DNA of 25,828 bases from a virus, in the IMG/VR virus record IMGVR_UViG_3300044612_002410, positions 1-25,828 of that record; one strand, 5' to 3'. Shown piece by piece: positions 6,589 to 12,863 of this stretch (positions are counted from its first letter, which is position 1; the number at the start of each line of letters is the position of its first letter). The translations under genes were made by a program, and so were the position numbers. The notes under the pieces are model-generated. The model did not search any database, was not told where the DNA came from, and worked only from the letters and a program-made list of their open reading frames with translations.

Positions 6589-6835
6589 CGATCAACGCCA
6601 GGGGCCCCGCCTACCACCACCGAGCTGCCTCGGTGCGCAACAGGAACCACCCCGCTGCTCCGCCATTGTAGCAGCAGCAAGGACTACGGATTGTTGCGGA
6701 TCTGTAAGCAGGTGCGGAGTTCAGGGGTTATGATCTGGGGGTGAGGGCCGGAGCAATTCGACCCTCGACAACTTTCACCACCACCCGGCGAGGACCCTGA
6801 GCGGCCCCGGATGGTCACCACCACCCCCAAGAACA
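6589..6835 (+). promoter_or_regulatory. Non-coding region with hairpin and candidate promoter
   Basis: No gene is seen in these 247 bases. A perfect 7-bp hairpin, CACCGAG-CTGC-CTCGGTG (6618-6635), follows the resolvase gene but lacks a T tract. A TATGAT -10-like hexamer lies at 6729-6734 without a good -35 box. Two ACCACCACC stretches (6777-6785 and 6817-6825) precede the start at 6836. The likely role is to end one transcript and start the next. Confidence 0.4.
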
Positions 6836-7213
6836 ATGACCACCTTCAAAGCTGCTCTTAAGGCCGACTGGGCCCCTGCAATCGAATCCACTGCACGTTT
6901 CGTTGGCATGTTCATTGCCTGCGTGATCGTCGCTGCCGACTGGCTGCGCTTCACCTGGCAGCACCCATGGGCAGGGTTGCGGGCGCTGGAGTTTCCCGCC
7001 GCTGCCAGCTCCCCTCGATCTGCGCCCGTGGCACCCCTGGCCATCGAGATCAGCCCCGCCCTTGATGCGGCCCTGGACCAGGCGATAGGGCTAACCCGAC
7101 CAGCCAGGCCCGTGGGACTGGACGGGCTGGTCCTGGCCCCGGAATCAATCGCCCCAGCCCCAGCACCCCGCAAACGCGGCCGTCGCGCCACCAGGCAACC
7201 GAAGGTGGCGTAA
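6836..7213 (+). CDS. Small single-span membrane protein with basic tail
   Basis: A 125-residue protein with one predicted membrane segment (about residues 22-38, 'FVGMFIACVIVAADWL'). A Pro/Ala-rich middle and a strongly basic C-terminus (RKRGRRATRQPK) follow. The ATG at 6836 has ACCACCACC 10 nt upstream and begins ATGACCACC, a start context seen repeatedly in this window. It is a single-gene unit between two non-coding stretches, and the next genes run in the opposite direction. No family recognised; the basic tail could contact nucleic acid or phospholipid. Confidence 0.55.
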   Translation: MTTFKAALKADWAPAIESTARFVGMFIACVIVAADWLRFTWQHPWAGLRALEFPAAASSPRSAPVAPLAIEISPALDAALDQAIGLTRPARPVGLDGLVLAPESIAPAPAPRKRGRRATRQPKVA

Positions 7214-7217
7214 AGCC

Positions 7218-7246
7218 AAAAAAAGGGGGCCCATCCCGGCCCCCTT
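7218..7246 (-). terminator. Strong terminator of the 9257-7264 minus-strand unit
   Basis: AAGGGGGCC (7223-7231) and GGCCCCCTT (7238-7246) form a perfect 9-bp stem with a 6-nt loop. Seven A residues at 7218-7224 give a T tract when read on the minus strand, so it is a classic intrinsic terminator for the gene ending at 7264. On the plus strand it lies right after the stop at 7213 but has no immediate T tract. Confidence 0.85.
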
Positions 7247-7263
7247 CGTCCTCTTGGGTATTT

Positions 7264-7821
7264 TTACCCAGCCGCTTCATGCTGTCGATCCCATGTGCTC
7301 GCAAGCTGACCATTGGTCAGCGCTTCACGGGCTTCTTCCAGCATCTCAAGTGCTACACCAAGGGCCATCATGCTGCGGCGATCACCCGCACGCTGGGTTC
7401 GCAGCTTCAGTTGCTCAACCTTGCGGCTGGCCTCCACCACCGACCCCACCGCTTCCTGCACTTCACGGGTCATCGGGTCATAGTGCTCAACGACTGGCGC
7501 CATCGCCTGCGTTACCGGCCGCACCGATGCCACCCGCGCTTCCGGTTGAGCGCTTGGCACCACCCTCACCACTTTGATCAGCTTGCTGGCTTGATGCTCC
7601 CGCCATTGCTCGGCTGCTACCGGATCACGCCATTCAAACGCCGGGTGCAGTGGCGCCTCTTCGGGGCGGGCTTCATCGACTACCGCCGCAGGCTTGATCG
7701 TGCCATCACGGCGGCGAATGCGGTCTAGTTCGCTGCCAGCCGTCTGGGCATCAATGCCTAGCACCTCATCGCCATCTTCGATCCTGAAAGTGAATTCGGG
7801 TTCAGCTTTTGTGGGATTCAT
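7264..7821 (-). CDS. Conserved phage protein of unknown function
   Basis: A 185-residue protein starting MNPTKAEPEFTFRIEDGDEV. It contains 'ARPEEAPLHPAFEWRDPVAAEQWREHQASKLIKVVRVV', a pattern I recognise from many phage proteins encoded near recombination genes ('earPe.sPLH..FeW.D..Aae.yR..qAr.LI...rv'). The function of that family is not known to me. The C-terminal half (about 105-185) is helical. The frame opens at 7860, but the ATG at 7821 begins the conserved part. It is followed by a strong terminator and preceded by the pentamer repeat array, through which its mRNA would probably have to pass. Confidence 0.7.
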   Translation of the reverse strand: MNPTKAEPEFTFRIEDGDEVLGIDAQTAGSELDRIRRRDGTIKPAAVVDEARPEEAPLHPAFEWRDPVAAEQWREHQASKLIKVVRVVPSAQPEARVASVRPVTQAMAPVVEHYDPMTREVQEAVGSVVEASRKVEQLKLRTQRAGDRRSMMALGVALEMLEEAREALTNGQLASTWDRQHEAAG

Positions 7822-7891
7822 TTGATCAGTGGATAAAGGGAATGAGGGGGGCCCATTCAAGCCCCCATTTTGCTGCCATTTGGCATCTGCG

Positions 7892-8580
7892 ACAACGCCG
7901 GCAATGCCTTGCGGTGCCTTGCGCCGTCAATCCAGGCCACGCCTGCCGGGCAAGGCCGTGCAACACCGTAGGCCGTCAAGCCAGGCCACGCCTGCCTTTC
8001 TATTCCTTGCGATGCCTTGCAAACCAGTCCTAGCCACGCCTGCGACGCCATGCCTCTCCAGTTCACGCCATGCCTTGCTAGTCCTGCAGGGCCAATCCCG
8101 GCCTACCGATCCATGCCTGCCTCGCGTTACCAATCGCTGCCTTGCCTAACCATGCCTGCCGTGCCATGCCGTTCCTCGAACGCGCCTGGCCTCGCCCCAC
8201 CGTGCCTGCAGTGCCACGCGGAGCCATACCGGTCCACACCACGCCTGCCAATCCGATCCTGGCCCATCCATCGCTGCCTCACCTGCCACGCCTGACCTGG
8301 TAATGCCCAGCCTCGCCTGCCGCGACTGTTCGTGGCTCTCCGGGCCTTGCCTTGCCTGCATCGCCGTACCTTGCACTATCCCGACCACGCCTAGCCAGCC
8401 GTGTCTGAACAGGCCGTGACTTGCGAAGCCATGCCTGCCCTTCCGGGCCAACCTGATCGTGCCACGCCTGCCAATCCTTGCCACGCCCTTTCGTGCGGAG
8501 CCTTGCCTATCCGGCCATGCCAGCAAAACCTTGGGACGCCGCGCCTTGCCTATCCGGCCATGCCAGGCCCTGGCTGCCGT
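7892..8580. repeat. Array of degenerate 5-nt repeats (NNGCC-like), about 690 bp
   Basis: The plus strand here is built from units such as ATGCC, TTGCC, ACGCC, GTGCC and TACCG that keep a 5-nt rhythm with phase slips. The minus strand therefore reads GGCAN/GGCNN. Longer copies are embedded: a 25-mer at 7923-7947 and 7972-7996 (one mismatch), and an exact 24-mer at 8500-8523 and 8543-8566. Both strands have open frames (for example minus 8146-8772), but these give low-complexity Gly/Ala/Arg/Trp strings, as expected from the repeat. It fills the gap between two minus-strand genes, so it would be transcribed as a long structured spacer. I recall similar GGCAN-type tracts from other phage genomes. 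Confidence 0.8.
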
Positions 8581-8609
8581 AAAGCAATCGCCAGGGCCAT
8601 GATCAATCA

Positions 8610-9257
8610 TCAGACGATCTCGAACAGGCCAAAGCCCAGCCCCGCGCTGTTTTTGCTGTCGGGTCGTCCCTCGCCGATACCAACCTGAAGCCCTACTCGG
8701 CTGATCAGGTTGACCAGGTCGGCCGAAGTAAACATTCCGGCGTCGTACCGGATTCTTAAGTTTGCCGCCCACTCTCGATACATTGGACGGCAGCGTAAAT
8801 CAATGACGCCCGTGGCATTACGAGTAGGGGCTGTCCATTCCTCTGCTTTCCCCTCCGTCAGCCGGACCAAAGGGGCGCCGTCAACCCGGTCGAAGCCATC
8901 GGCGTACACGCTGAATGCCAATTTGGCGTGGGTCATTTTGACCCCGACGGTACGACAGGCGGAAATGGCGCCGTTCCTGAATGCGGCGGCATGGACGCCC
9001 TCCCACCCCTCCATCGCGACGTGCTTGGCGCTCTCAAAAAGAGCGTTAAAATCCTTCGCCTCGCGCACCTTCTTGCCCCTGGCGGTGCTACCCGCTTCTT
9101 GCGTGGCTTTCATCTGCTCCATAGCCTTTGCACTGAACCTGTTGATCACCAATGGACTGGTGCCCTTGACTTTGATCTCAATGAGCCTGAAATCGGGCGC
9201 CTTGATGGTAATCGCCTCTTCCGGTGCCTGGGTTTTAGTCTTGGTGGTGGTTGCCAT
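8610..9257 (-). CDS. Conserved phage protein with Gly-rich C-terminus (possible RAMP-like fold)
   Basis: A 215-residue protein. Recognisable conserved parts are 'IKVKGTSPLVINRFSAKA' (residues about 27-44), 'GVHAAAFRNGAISACRTVGVKMT', and the C-terminal 'VGIGEGRPDSKNSAGLGFG' with 'LFEIV'. I have seen this family in many siphoviruses near recombination genes; no function is established that I know of. The C-terminal Gly-rich loop before a final beta strand resembles the G-rich loop of RAMP/Cas7-type RNA-binding proteins, which is only a visual likeness. I choose the ATG at 9257, preceded by GCCACC, because the longer frame to 9419 overlaps the Gp157-like gene. The repeat array begins 30 nt after its stop. 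Confidence 0.75.
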   Translation of the reverse strand: MATTTKTKTQAPEEAITIKAPDFRLIEIKVKGTSPLVINRFSAKAMEQMKATQEAGSTARGKKVREAKDFNALFESAKHVAMEGWEGVHAAAFRNGAISACRTVGVKMTHAKLAFSVYADGFDRVDGAPLVRLTEGKAEEWTAPTRNATGVIDLRCRPMYREWAANLRIRYDAGMFTSADLVNLISRVGLQVGIGEGRPDSKNSAGLGFGLFEIV

Positions 9258-9369
9258 GGTGGCGTTCTCGATGATGGAGTTTGAAGATTGGTGCCGTGCC
9301 TGCCGCTGGCCGTAAGCCGTTGCGGTCTTGAAATGGTATCGTACGTAGGGCAATACGAAACCACCACCG
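9258..9369. promoter_or_regulatory. Divergent promoter region
   Basis: These 112 bases separate the minus-strand gene starting at 9257 from the plus-strand gene starting at 9370, so promoters for both should lie here. On the plus strand TTGCGG followed 16 nt later by TACGTA is a weak candidate. ACCACCACC ends one base before the ATG at 9370, which argues for a role in translation or the leader rather than in RNA polymerase binding. Confidence 0.3.
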
Positions 9370-9960
9370 ATGACCACCGCCAAGGCCAAGCCTGCTACCG
9401 CCACCAACAAGCCCAGCAACCTGTACGCCCTGACCTGCGACGCCTACCACCTGGAAGTCGCCATCACCGAAGCCGCCGAAGGGCTGGTCAGCGATGATTC
9501 CCAGGTGGTCGCCGCTGCCGAAGCCGAACTGGAGGCGCTGATAGCCGCTGGCGAAGGCGCCAAAGATGCCTTGCTGGCTAAAGCCGATTCCTGGTGCTGG
9601 GTGATCGACCGTCTGCGGGATCAGGCCGCTTCCCGCAAGGCCCACGCCGCCCGCTTGGTGGCACTGGCCCAGGCCGATGAGCGCAAGGCCGACACGATGC
9701 TGGACAAGCTGACCGATCGGCTCCTGTTTTTGGATCCTGCCGCCACCAAGTTTGATCTGCCCAGCCACCAACTGAAGAGCACCAATGTTTCCACCGTCGA
9801 GATTGACGACGACCTGCTGCCCGAGGATCTGCCCGCCAAGTACCAGCGCACCAATACCACCACGCAGATTGACCGGGCAGCCCTCAAGACTGCCCTGAAG
9901 GGGGGCGCCGAAGTTAAGGGGGCCAGCCTTCTGGAGTACCGCTCCTGGCGCCTGGGTTGA
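9370..9960 (+). CDS. Siphovirus Gp157-like protein
   Basis: A 196-residue protein matching the Sipho_Gp157 family. It has an N-terminal helical region with many Ala/Glu residues, 'ADSWCWVIDRLRDQAASRKAHAARL' (about 76-100), 'DKLTDRLLFL', a beta segment 'STVEIDDDLLPEDLPAKY', and 'DRAALKTALKGGAEVKGASLLEYRSWRLG' at the C-terminus. The family was first named from Streptococcus thermophilus phages and linked to phage resistance there; its biochemical role is not clear. In many phages it neighbours the annealing protein and SSB. It begins ATGACCACC with ACCACCACC immediately upstream. Confidence 0.85.
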   Translation: MTTAKAKPATATNKPSNLYALTCDAYHLEVAITEAAEGLVSDDSQVVAAAEAELEALIAAGEGAKDALLAKADSWCWVIDRLRDQAASRKAHAARLVALAQADERKADTMLDKLTDRLLFLDPAATKFDLPSHQLKSTNVSTVEIDDDLLPEDLPAKYQRTNTTTQIDRAALKTALKGGAEVKGASLLEYRSWRLG

Positions 9961-9988
9961 ACTTGCTGCACCACCACCATCGCCCGCC

Positions 9989-10369
9989 ATGCTCACCTGC
10001 CCCCACTGCGGCATCGCAATCCGCGATCAACCGCCCACCAGTCCCGACGACCAACCGCTAGACAGCGAATCCGCCCGCCAGTTGCAGAGCATTGAGGCCG
10101 AATTGGCGCGGGTGAGGGCTGCGATACAACCGCAGCCTGCCCCGGTGCCAATCGAGGATCTAAAGCTATCAACGCGGGCCTACGGCGCACTGAGGCGCAA
10201 AGGGATCCACACCCTGGCCACGCTGCTCACCTACAGCAACTTCGACCTGCTGGACATTCGCAACTTCGGCCCCAACTCGCTAGGCGAAGTGCAGTTGGCC
10301 TTGCATCTGCGAGGCTTGAAGTTGCGGAAAGAGCGACTGCTGCCACGGACTGGACGGGCTCGCAGTTGA
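9989..10369 (+). CDS. Small protein with RNA polymerase alpha C-terminal-like domain (alpha-CTD protein 1)
   Basis: A 126-residue protein. Residues 3-8 hold one CPHC zinc-type pair, residues 28-46 a short helix ('ESARQLQSIEAELARVRAAI'), then a Pro-rich hinge. Residues 54-113 ('PIEDLKLSTRAYGALRRKG', 'LLDIRNFGPNSLGEVQLAL', 'LRGLKL') align without gaps to bacterial alpha-CTD. The Arg matching E. coli R265 is kept (R63), as are the Gly, Ser and Glu of the 'nLGkKSLtEi' loop, but K298 and N268 are replaced by Asn and Gly. R265 contacts UP-element DNA, so DNA binding is possible. No alpha N-terminal assembly domain is present. The next gene encodes a longer relative. It could replace, block or redirect alpha-CTD at promoters; the role is inferred. 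Confidence 0.8.
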   Translation: MLTCPHCGIAIRDQPPTSPDDQPLDSESARQLQSIEAELARVRAAIQPQPAPVPIEDLKLSTRAYGALRRKGIHTLATLLTYSNFDLLDIRNFGPNSLGEVQLALHLRGLKLRKERLLPRTGRARS

Positions 10370-10400
10370 TTACTTAACCAGATAGCCACCACCGATTGCC

Positions 10401-10889
10401 ATGTTCCCTTGCCCCAACCCCAACTGCAAAGGCTTTGAACGGCGTGTATTGGAGTCTCGCTACGAGCCCAGTCGCGCTGCTATCCGCCGCCGCTGCATCT
10501 GCAAAACTTGCAGATTTACCTTTACCACGGAGGAGAAAGTTCGGATTGCCAAGAAAGAGCAACGGCCAATTACGGGCGCATCAGATCAGCCGTTGGTGCC
10601 CATCACACTGGAAGCCCGACTGAATGGCATCGAAACTGAGCTGGCAGCAGTCCGGCTGGAAATATCCCAGGCACCACCAGCCACTGTGCCTATCCAAGAG
10701 CTTGAACTTGGCGCGTACGCTTACGGCTCGCTAAGGCGGCAAGGGATCACCACCGTTGACGACCTGGTCAAACTCTCAGGCGCGGACCTGTTGGGCCTGC
10801 GCAACTTTGGCCATCAATCGTTGAACGACGTGCGTGTGGCCTTGGCGTTGCGGGGACTGGCCCTGCGCCGGGAGCGGGCTAGCCCATGA
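10401..10889 (+). CDS. NrdR-like zinc ribbon fused to alpha-CTD-like domain (alpha-CTD protein 2)
   Basis: A 162-residue protein. Residues 1-46 resemble the NrdR zinc ribbon: 'CPNPNC', 'RRVLESR', 'AIRRRCICKTC' and 'FTFTTEE', giving a four-Cys site (C4, C9, C34, C37). The NrdR ATP-cone is absent. After a helix ('LEARLNGIETELAAVRLEI', 70-88) and a Pro-rich hinge, residues 96-155 are an alpha-CTD-like domain ('VPIQELELGAYAYGSLRRQG', 'LLGLRNFGHQSLNDVRVAL', 'LRGLAL'). The residue matching R265 is Tyr106, so contact with UP-element DNA by the usual mode is unlikely. The helix, hinge and CTD are clearly homologous to the preceding gene, so the pair arose by duplication. A zinc-ribbon DNA-binding head with a polymerase-like tail suggests a promoter regulator. 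Confidence 0.8.
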   Translation: MFPCPNPNCKGFERRVLESRYEPSRAAIRRRCICKTCRFTFTTEEKVRIAKKEQRPITGASDQPLVPITLEARLNGIETELAAVRLEISQAPPATVPIQELELGAYAYGSLRRQGITTVDDLVKLSGADLLGLRNFGHQSLNDVRVALALRGLALRRERASP

Positions 10890-10890
10890 T

Positions 10891-10920
10891 CGTTCATTGG
10901 TAGTCTGAGGCTGCCGGGTC
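10891..10920 (+). repeat. 30-bp direct repeat, copy 1
   Basis: This copy matches 11161-11190 at 27 of 30 positions. Each copy contains a GGTAG...CTGCC hairpin with a 7-base loop; the stem is the same in both copies and the loop differs at two positions. Copy 1 ends 21 nt before the start at 10942. The pair brackets the small membrane protein gene 10942-11148. Confidence 0.7.
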
Positions 10921-10941
10921 GGTCTCATCCTTGCACAACTA

Positions 10942-11148
10942 ATGGTGAACACATTGCGGTTTTCAAAAATCATTGATGACGCGAGCCTGCTTCCACTGGC
11001 TCCGCTTATGCTGACCCAAAACAGCAGATCGAAAGCTATTCGAGTAGCTGGTGTCGTTGCTCATTATGTATGGTTTTTGCCAGGGGTCTATCTTTGGATT
11101 GCAGTGGTCATATTGCTTGCCATACCCGCAATGATTCAGGACGCCTAA
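10942..11148 (+). CDS. Small membrane protein between two 30-bp repeats
   Basis: A 68-residue protein whose C-terminal half contains a hydrophobic stretch ('VWFLPGVYLWIAVVILLAIP', residues 43-62) that should form one or two membrane passes. An Arg/Lys-containing N-terminal part would stay in the cytoplasm. It is flanked by imperfect 30-bp direct repeats and has lower GC than its neighbours. Alternative starts within the frame are possible; I keep the first ATG at 10942. Small proteins with a 'vWf.PG' motif next to the membrane are common in phages, with no known function. Confidence 0.5.
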   Translation: MVNTLRFSKIIDDASLLPLAPLMLTQNSRSKAIRVAGVVAHYVWFLPGVYLWIAVVILLAIPAMIQDA

Positions 11149-11160
11149 TCGCAAGCGTGG

Positions 11161-11190
11161 CGTTCATTGGTAGCCTGATGCTGCCGAGTC
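11161..11190 (+). repeat. 30-bp direct repeat, copy 2
   Basis: The second copy of the repeat at 10891-10920, 270 bp away. It ends 29 nt before the start at 11220, so both copies stand at a similar distance upstream of a gene. It may be a duplicated regulatory hairpin or a recombination boundary. Confidence 0.7.
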
Positions 11191-11219
11191 CATTTACTAC
11201 CATTTTTTCACCACCAGCC

Positions 11220-11696
11220 ATGTTTGATCCAAACAGCATCACGCCATCGGAAGAGTTGCTGGAGGGCTGGGGCCATGCCGGCCCTGACTCTTCCATTCAT
11301 GACAGCGAACTCTTCAAGGACTACATCATTGCCGCCCGCTGGGGCGCCGCCCAGGCCGTCAAGGCGCTGCGGCATCAGTGGCCGGAGCCGATTACGGATA
11401 GGCGACCGACCGCCGAGGATGGGGATAAGACTGGGTGGGTGCAGACCTGGGATGAACACGGCCACATAGATCTAGTTGACTATAGGCACACCAATGGACT
11501 CCCCTGGCTTCACGCCCCCAACTGGCGCCCGGAGCCCGAGCCCACGCGGAAGCAGAAGGCGCGGGCTCTGCTGGACGCAGTCAGCATTCACTCTGAGCCC
11601 TTCACAGCGGAACAAGTTGAGCTGCTTCGTCAGGTTGTGGAGCCGGCGCCGGAAGCCACGCCATGGCCGCCCCAAGCCACTGAGCCCCGATTGTGA
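11220..11696 (+). CDS. Hypothetical phage protein
   Basis: A 158-residue acidic protein. The central segment 'RRPTAEDGDKTGWVQTWDE', followed by 'NGLPWLHAPNWRP', resembles the 'RpPteeDad..G.V........W......PW' motif of small proteins common in phages and cyanobacteria, whose function is unknown. The C-terminal part is helical ('KARALLDAVSIHSEPFTAEQVELL'). The frame extends back to 11070 through the preceding gene and repeat, but the ATG at 11220 follows CACCACC (11209-11215) by 4 nt, so I choose it. Confidence 0.6.
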   Translation: MFDPNSITPSEELLEGWGHAGPDSSIHDSELFKDYIIAARWGAAQAVKALRHQWPEPITDRRPTAEDGDKTGWVQTWDEHGHIDLVDYRHTNGLPWLHAPNWRPEPEPTRKQKARALLDAVSIHSEPFTAEQVELLRQVVEPAPEATPWPPQATEPRL

Positions 11697-11725
11697 CGGT
11701 TCGCTAAGTGCTTTGCCTTTTTGGC

Positions 11726-11778
11726 TTTACGAAAGCGGGGGATGCGGCTTATGATTTGTGGACCGGGGCGAACCCGGT
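11726..11778 (+). promoter_or_regulatory. Candidate promoter and leader hairpin
   Basis: TTTACG (11726-11731) and TATGAT (11750-11755) are separated by 18 nt. A perfect 6-bp hairpin, ACCGGG-GCGAA-CCCGGT (11762-11778), would lie right at the 5' end of the transcript. It could protect the mRNA or regulate the gene starting at 11801. Confidence 0.45.
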
Positions 11779-11800
11779 AGCCACCACCGCCAGCCAGCCC

Positions 11801-12088
11801 GTGACCCAAGCCTTAGCCGACGCCCTGACCACCATCGGCAGTCACCCGTTTTGCACTGAAACAAAAATCGAGCAGGGTGACACCGATAGCCTGCACTTCT
11901 TCATCGAAAACGACAAGGTTGGGGACCCCTCATGGCCCGCTGACCTTGAGGCTGACCTAGCCAGCTACGACCAAGACGGTCGCCCCTACAAGGTCACCGT
12001 CTACCTGCCCCAGGAGCAGGACGACAGCGAGCCCGACGATCAGGGCCCCACAGCTGCGGAGCGCAACCCCAGCATGTTGCGCAGGTGA
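11801..12088 (+). CDS. Small acidic hypothetical protein, probable GTG start
   Basis: The frame opens at a GTG at 11708, but that would place a promoter-like box and a hairpin inside the coding part. The GTG at 11801 follows CCACCACC (11781-11788), the leader motif of this window, and gives a 95-residue protein (VTQALADALTTIGSHPF and onward). The C-terminus is very acidic and polar (PQEQDDSEPDDQG). No family is recognised. Confidence 0.5.
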   Translation: MTQALADALTTIGSHPFCTETKIEQGDTDSLHFFIENDKVGDPSWPADLEADLASYDQDGRPYKVTVYLPQEQDDSEPDDQGPTAAERNPSMLRR

Positions 12089-12134
12089 TTGCTGCCATTT
12101 TCACCCCACACCCTCACACACCGCCCCATTGCCA

Positions 12135-12395
12135 ATGCCAGCCACCCACACCCCCCGCCAAACCCCAGTAGCCGCCGTTATGGCTTACCTACTGGATCAG
12201 GCAGAAACAATCGCCCGCGCCATTGAGAACAACGCCTGCGAAGACGGCGAGCCTCTGGATGACGCCGTAGCTCGCACCTGGGTCAACCGTCTGGACATGA
12301 TCGCTGGCGTGCTGACCCGCGCCTCCAAAACGCAGCGGCGCCAACCCTGCTACCTCCCCGCTTACCCGTCGTGTACCGGCAAAGAGCTGGCGTAA
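12135..12395 (+). CDS. Small helical hypothetical protein
   Basis: An 86-residue protein, largely helical ('VAAVMAYLLDQAETIARAIENNA', then 'DDAVARTWVNRLDMIAGVL'). An in-frame TTG at 12129 precedes the ATG at 12135; the ATG is preferred. The leader is C/A-rich with no Shine-Dalgarno. Unknown family. It is a plausible short phage regulator by size only. Confidence 0.5.
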   Translation: MPATHTPRQTPVAAVMAYLLDQAETIARAIENNACEDGEPLDDAVARTWVNRLDMIAGVLTRASKTQRRQPCYLPAYPSCTGKELA

Positions 12396-12426
12396 CTTCC
12401 TTTTTTTACACATTTTTCACATTGCC

Positions 12427-12627
12427 ATGACCTCTAAAACGTCTAACTCATCCGGTGGCATTGGTTTTACCGGTGCTTTGCAAATTGTGTTTATTGTTCT
12501 TAAGTTGACCAATAATATCAATTGGCCGTGGATATGGGTTTTGGCACCAACATGGATTTCTTTTTGCATTGTTGTTTTAATAATCGCTATAGGCGTTATT
12601 TGCGCTTTTTGGCTTGATCGAAAATAA
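12427..12627 (+). CDS. Small conserved phage membrane protein
   Basis: A 66-residue protein with 'GGIGFTGALQIVFIVLKLT' and 'WPWIWVLAPTWISFCIVVLI', giving two membrane segments around residues 14-28 and 37-60. I recognise the pattern 'GGIGf.glL.ivFivLKLtgvI.WsWwWVLsPlWi' as a very common small phage membrane protein of unknown function. The gene is markedly richer in A+T than its surroundings, as is its T-rich leader (12396-12420), which suggests a separate origin. Confidence 0.75.
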   Translation: MTSKTSNSSGGIGFTGALQIVFIVLKLTNNINWPWIWVLAPTWISFCIVVLIIAIGVICAFWLDRK

Positions 12628-12652
12628 CACTACTTTCACGCTCAATGCTTTT

Positions 12653-12826
12653 ATGGTCTACCTCATCACCTACCACCCCGATTCCCGTGACCCACTCACT
12701 ACCAGCCAGCCGCCCATTCAATCGGAATGGATCACCCCAAAAGGGTGGTCGGCCGAGCGGGCAAAAACCACCTTTGAGTTACGGCATCCTGGAGCCATTG
12801 TCCTTCGGTGCGACTCGATCCCGTAG
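12653..12826 (+). CDS. Small hypothetical phage protein
   Basis: A 57-residue protein (MVYLITYHPDSRDPLTTS, ending 'SAERAKTTFELRHPGAIVL' and onward). The C-terminal 'f...hPgA.v' motif resembles short phage proteins in which a C-terminal strand follows a helix. An in-frame TTG at 12614 would overlap the upstream membrane protein gene, so the ATG at 12653 is preferred. Function unknown. Confidence 0.5.
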   Translation: MVYLITYHPDSRDPLTTSQPPIQSEWITPKGWSAERAKTTFELRHPGAIVLRCDSIP

Positions 12827-12863
12827 GTTACCGATGCCCTGTCGGCAGCTTGACAACAGCAAG

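Noticed and set aside
7892-8580. Possible CRISPR array
   Set aside because: The units are about 5 nt, degenerate and without spacers of regular length, and no cas gene is nearby.
8146-8772. Open frame on the minus strand encoding a Gly/Arg/Trp-rich protein across the repeat array
   Set aside because: The sequence is a direct translation of the 5-nt repeats, overlaps the conserved gene at 8610 and shows no varied, fold-like segment. The other open frames in 7809-8688 are rejected for the same reason.
9258-9419. N-terminal extension of the minus-strand gene with a hydrophobic, membrane-like segment
   Set aside because: It overlaps the well-supported Gp157-like gene on the other strand. The hydrophobic stretch is the complement of Ala/Lys/Thr-rich codons, and the ATG at 9257 begins the conserved protein.
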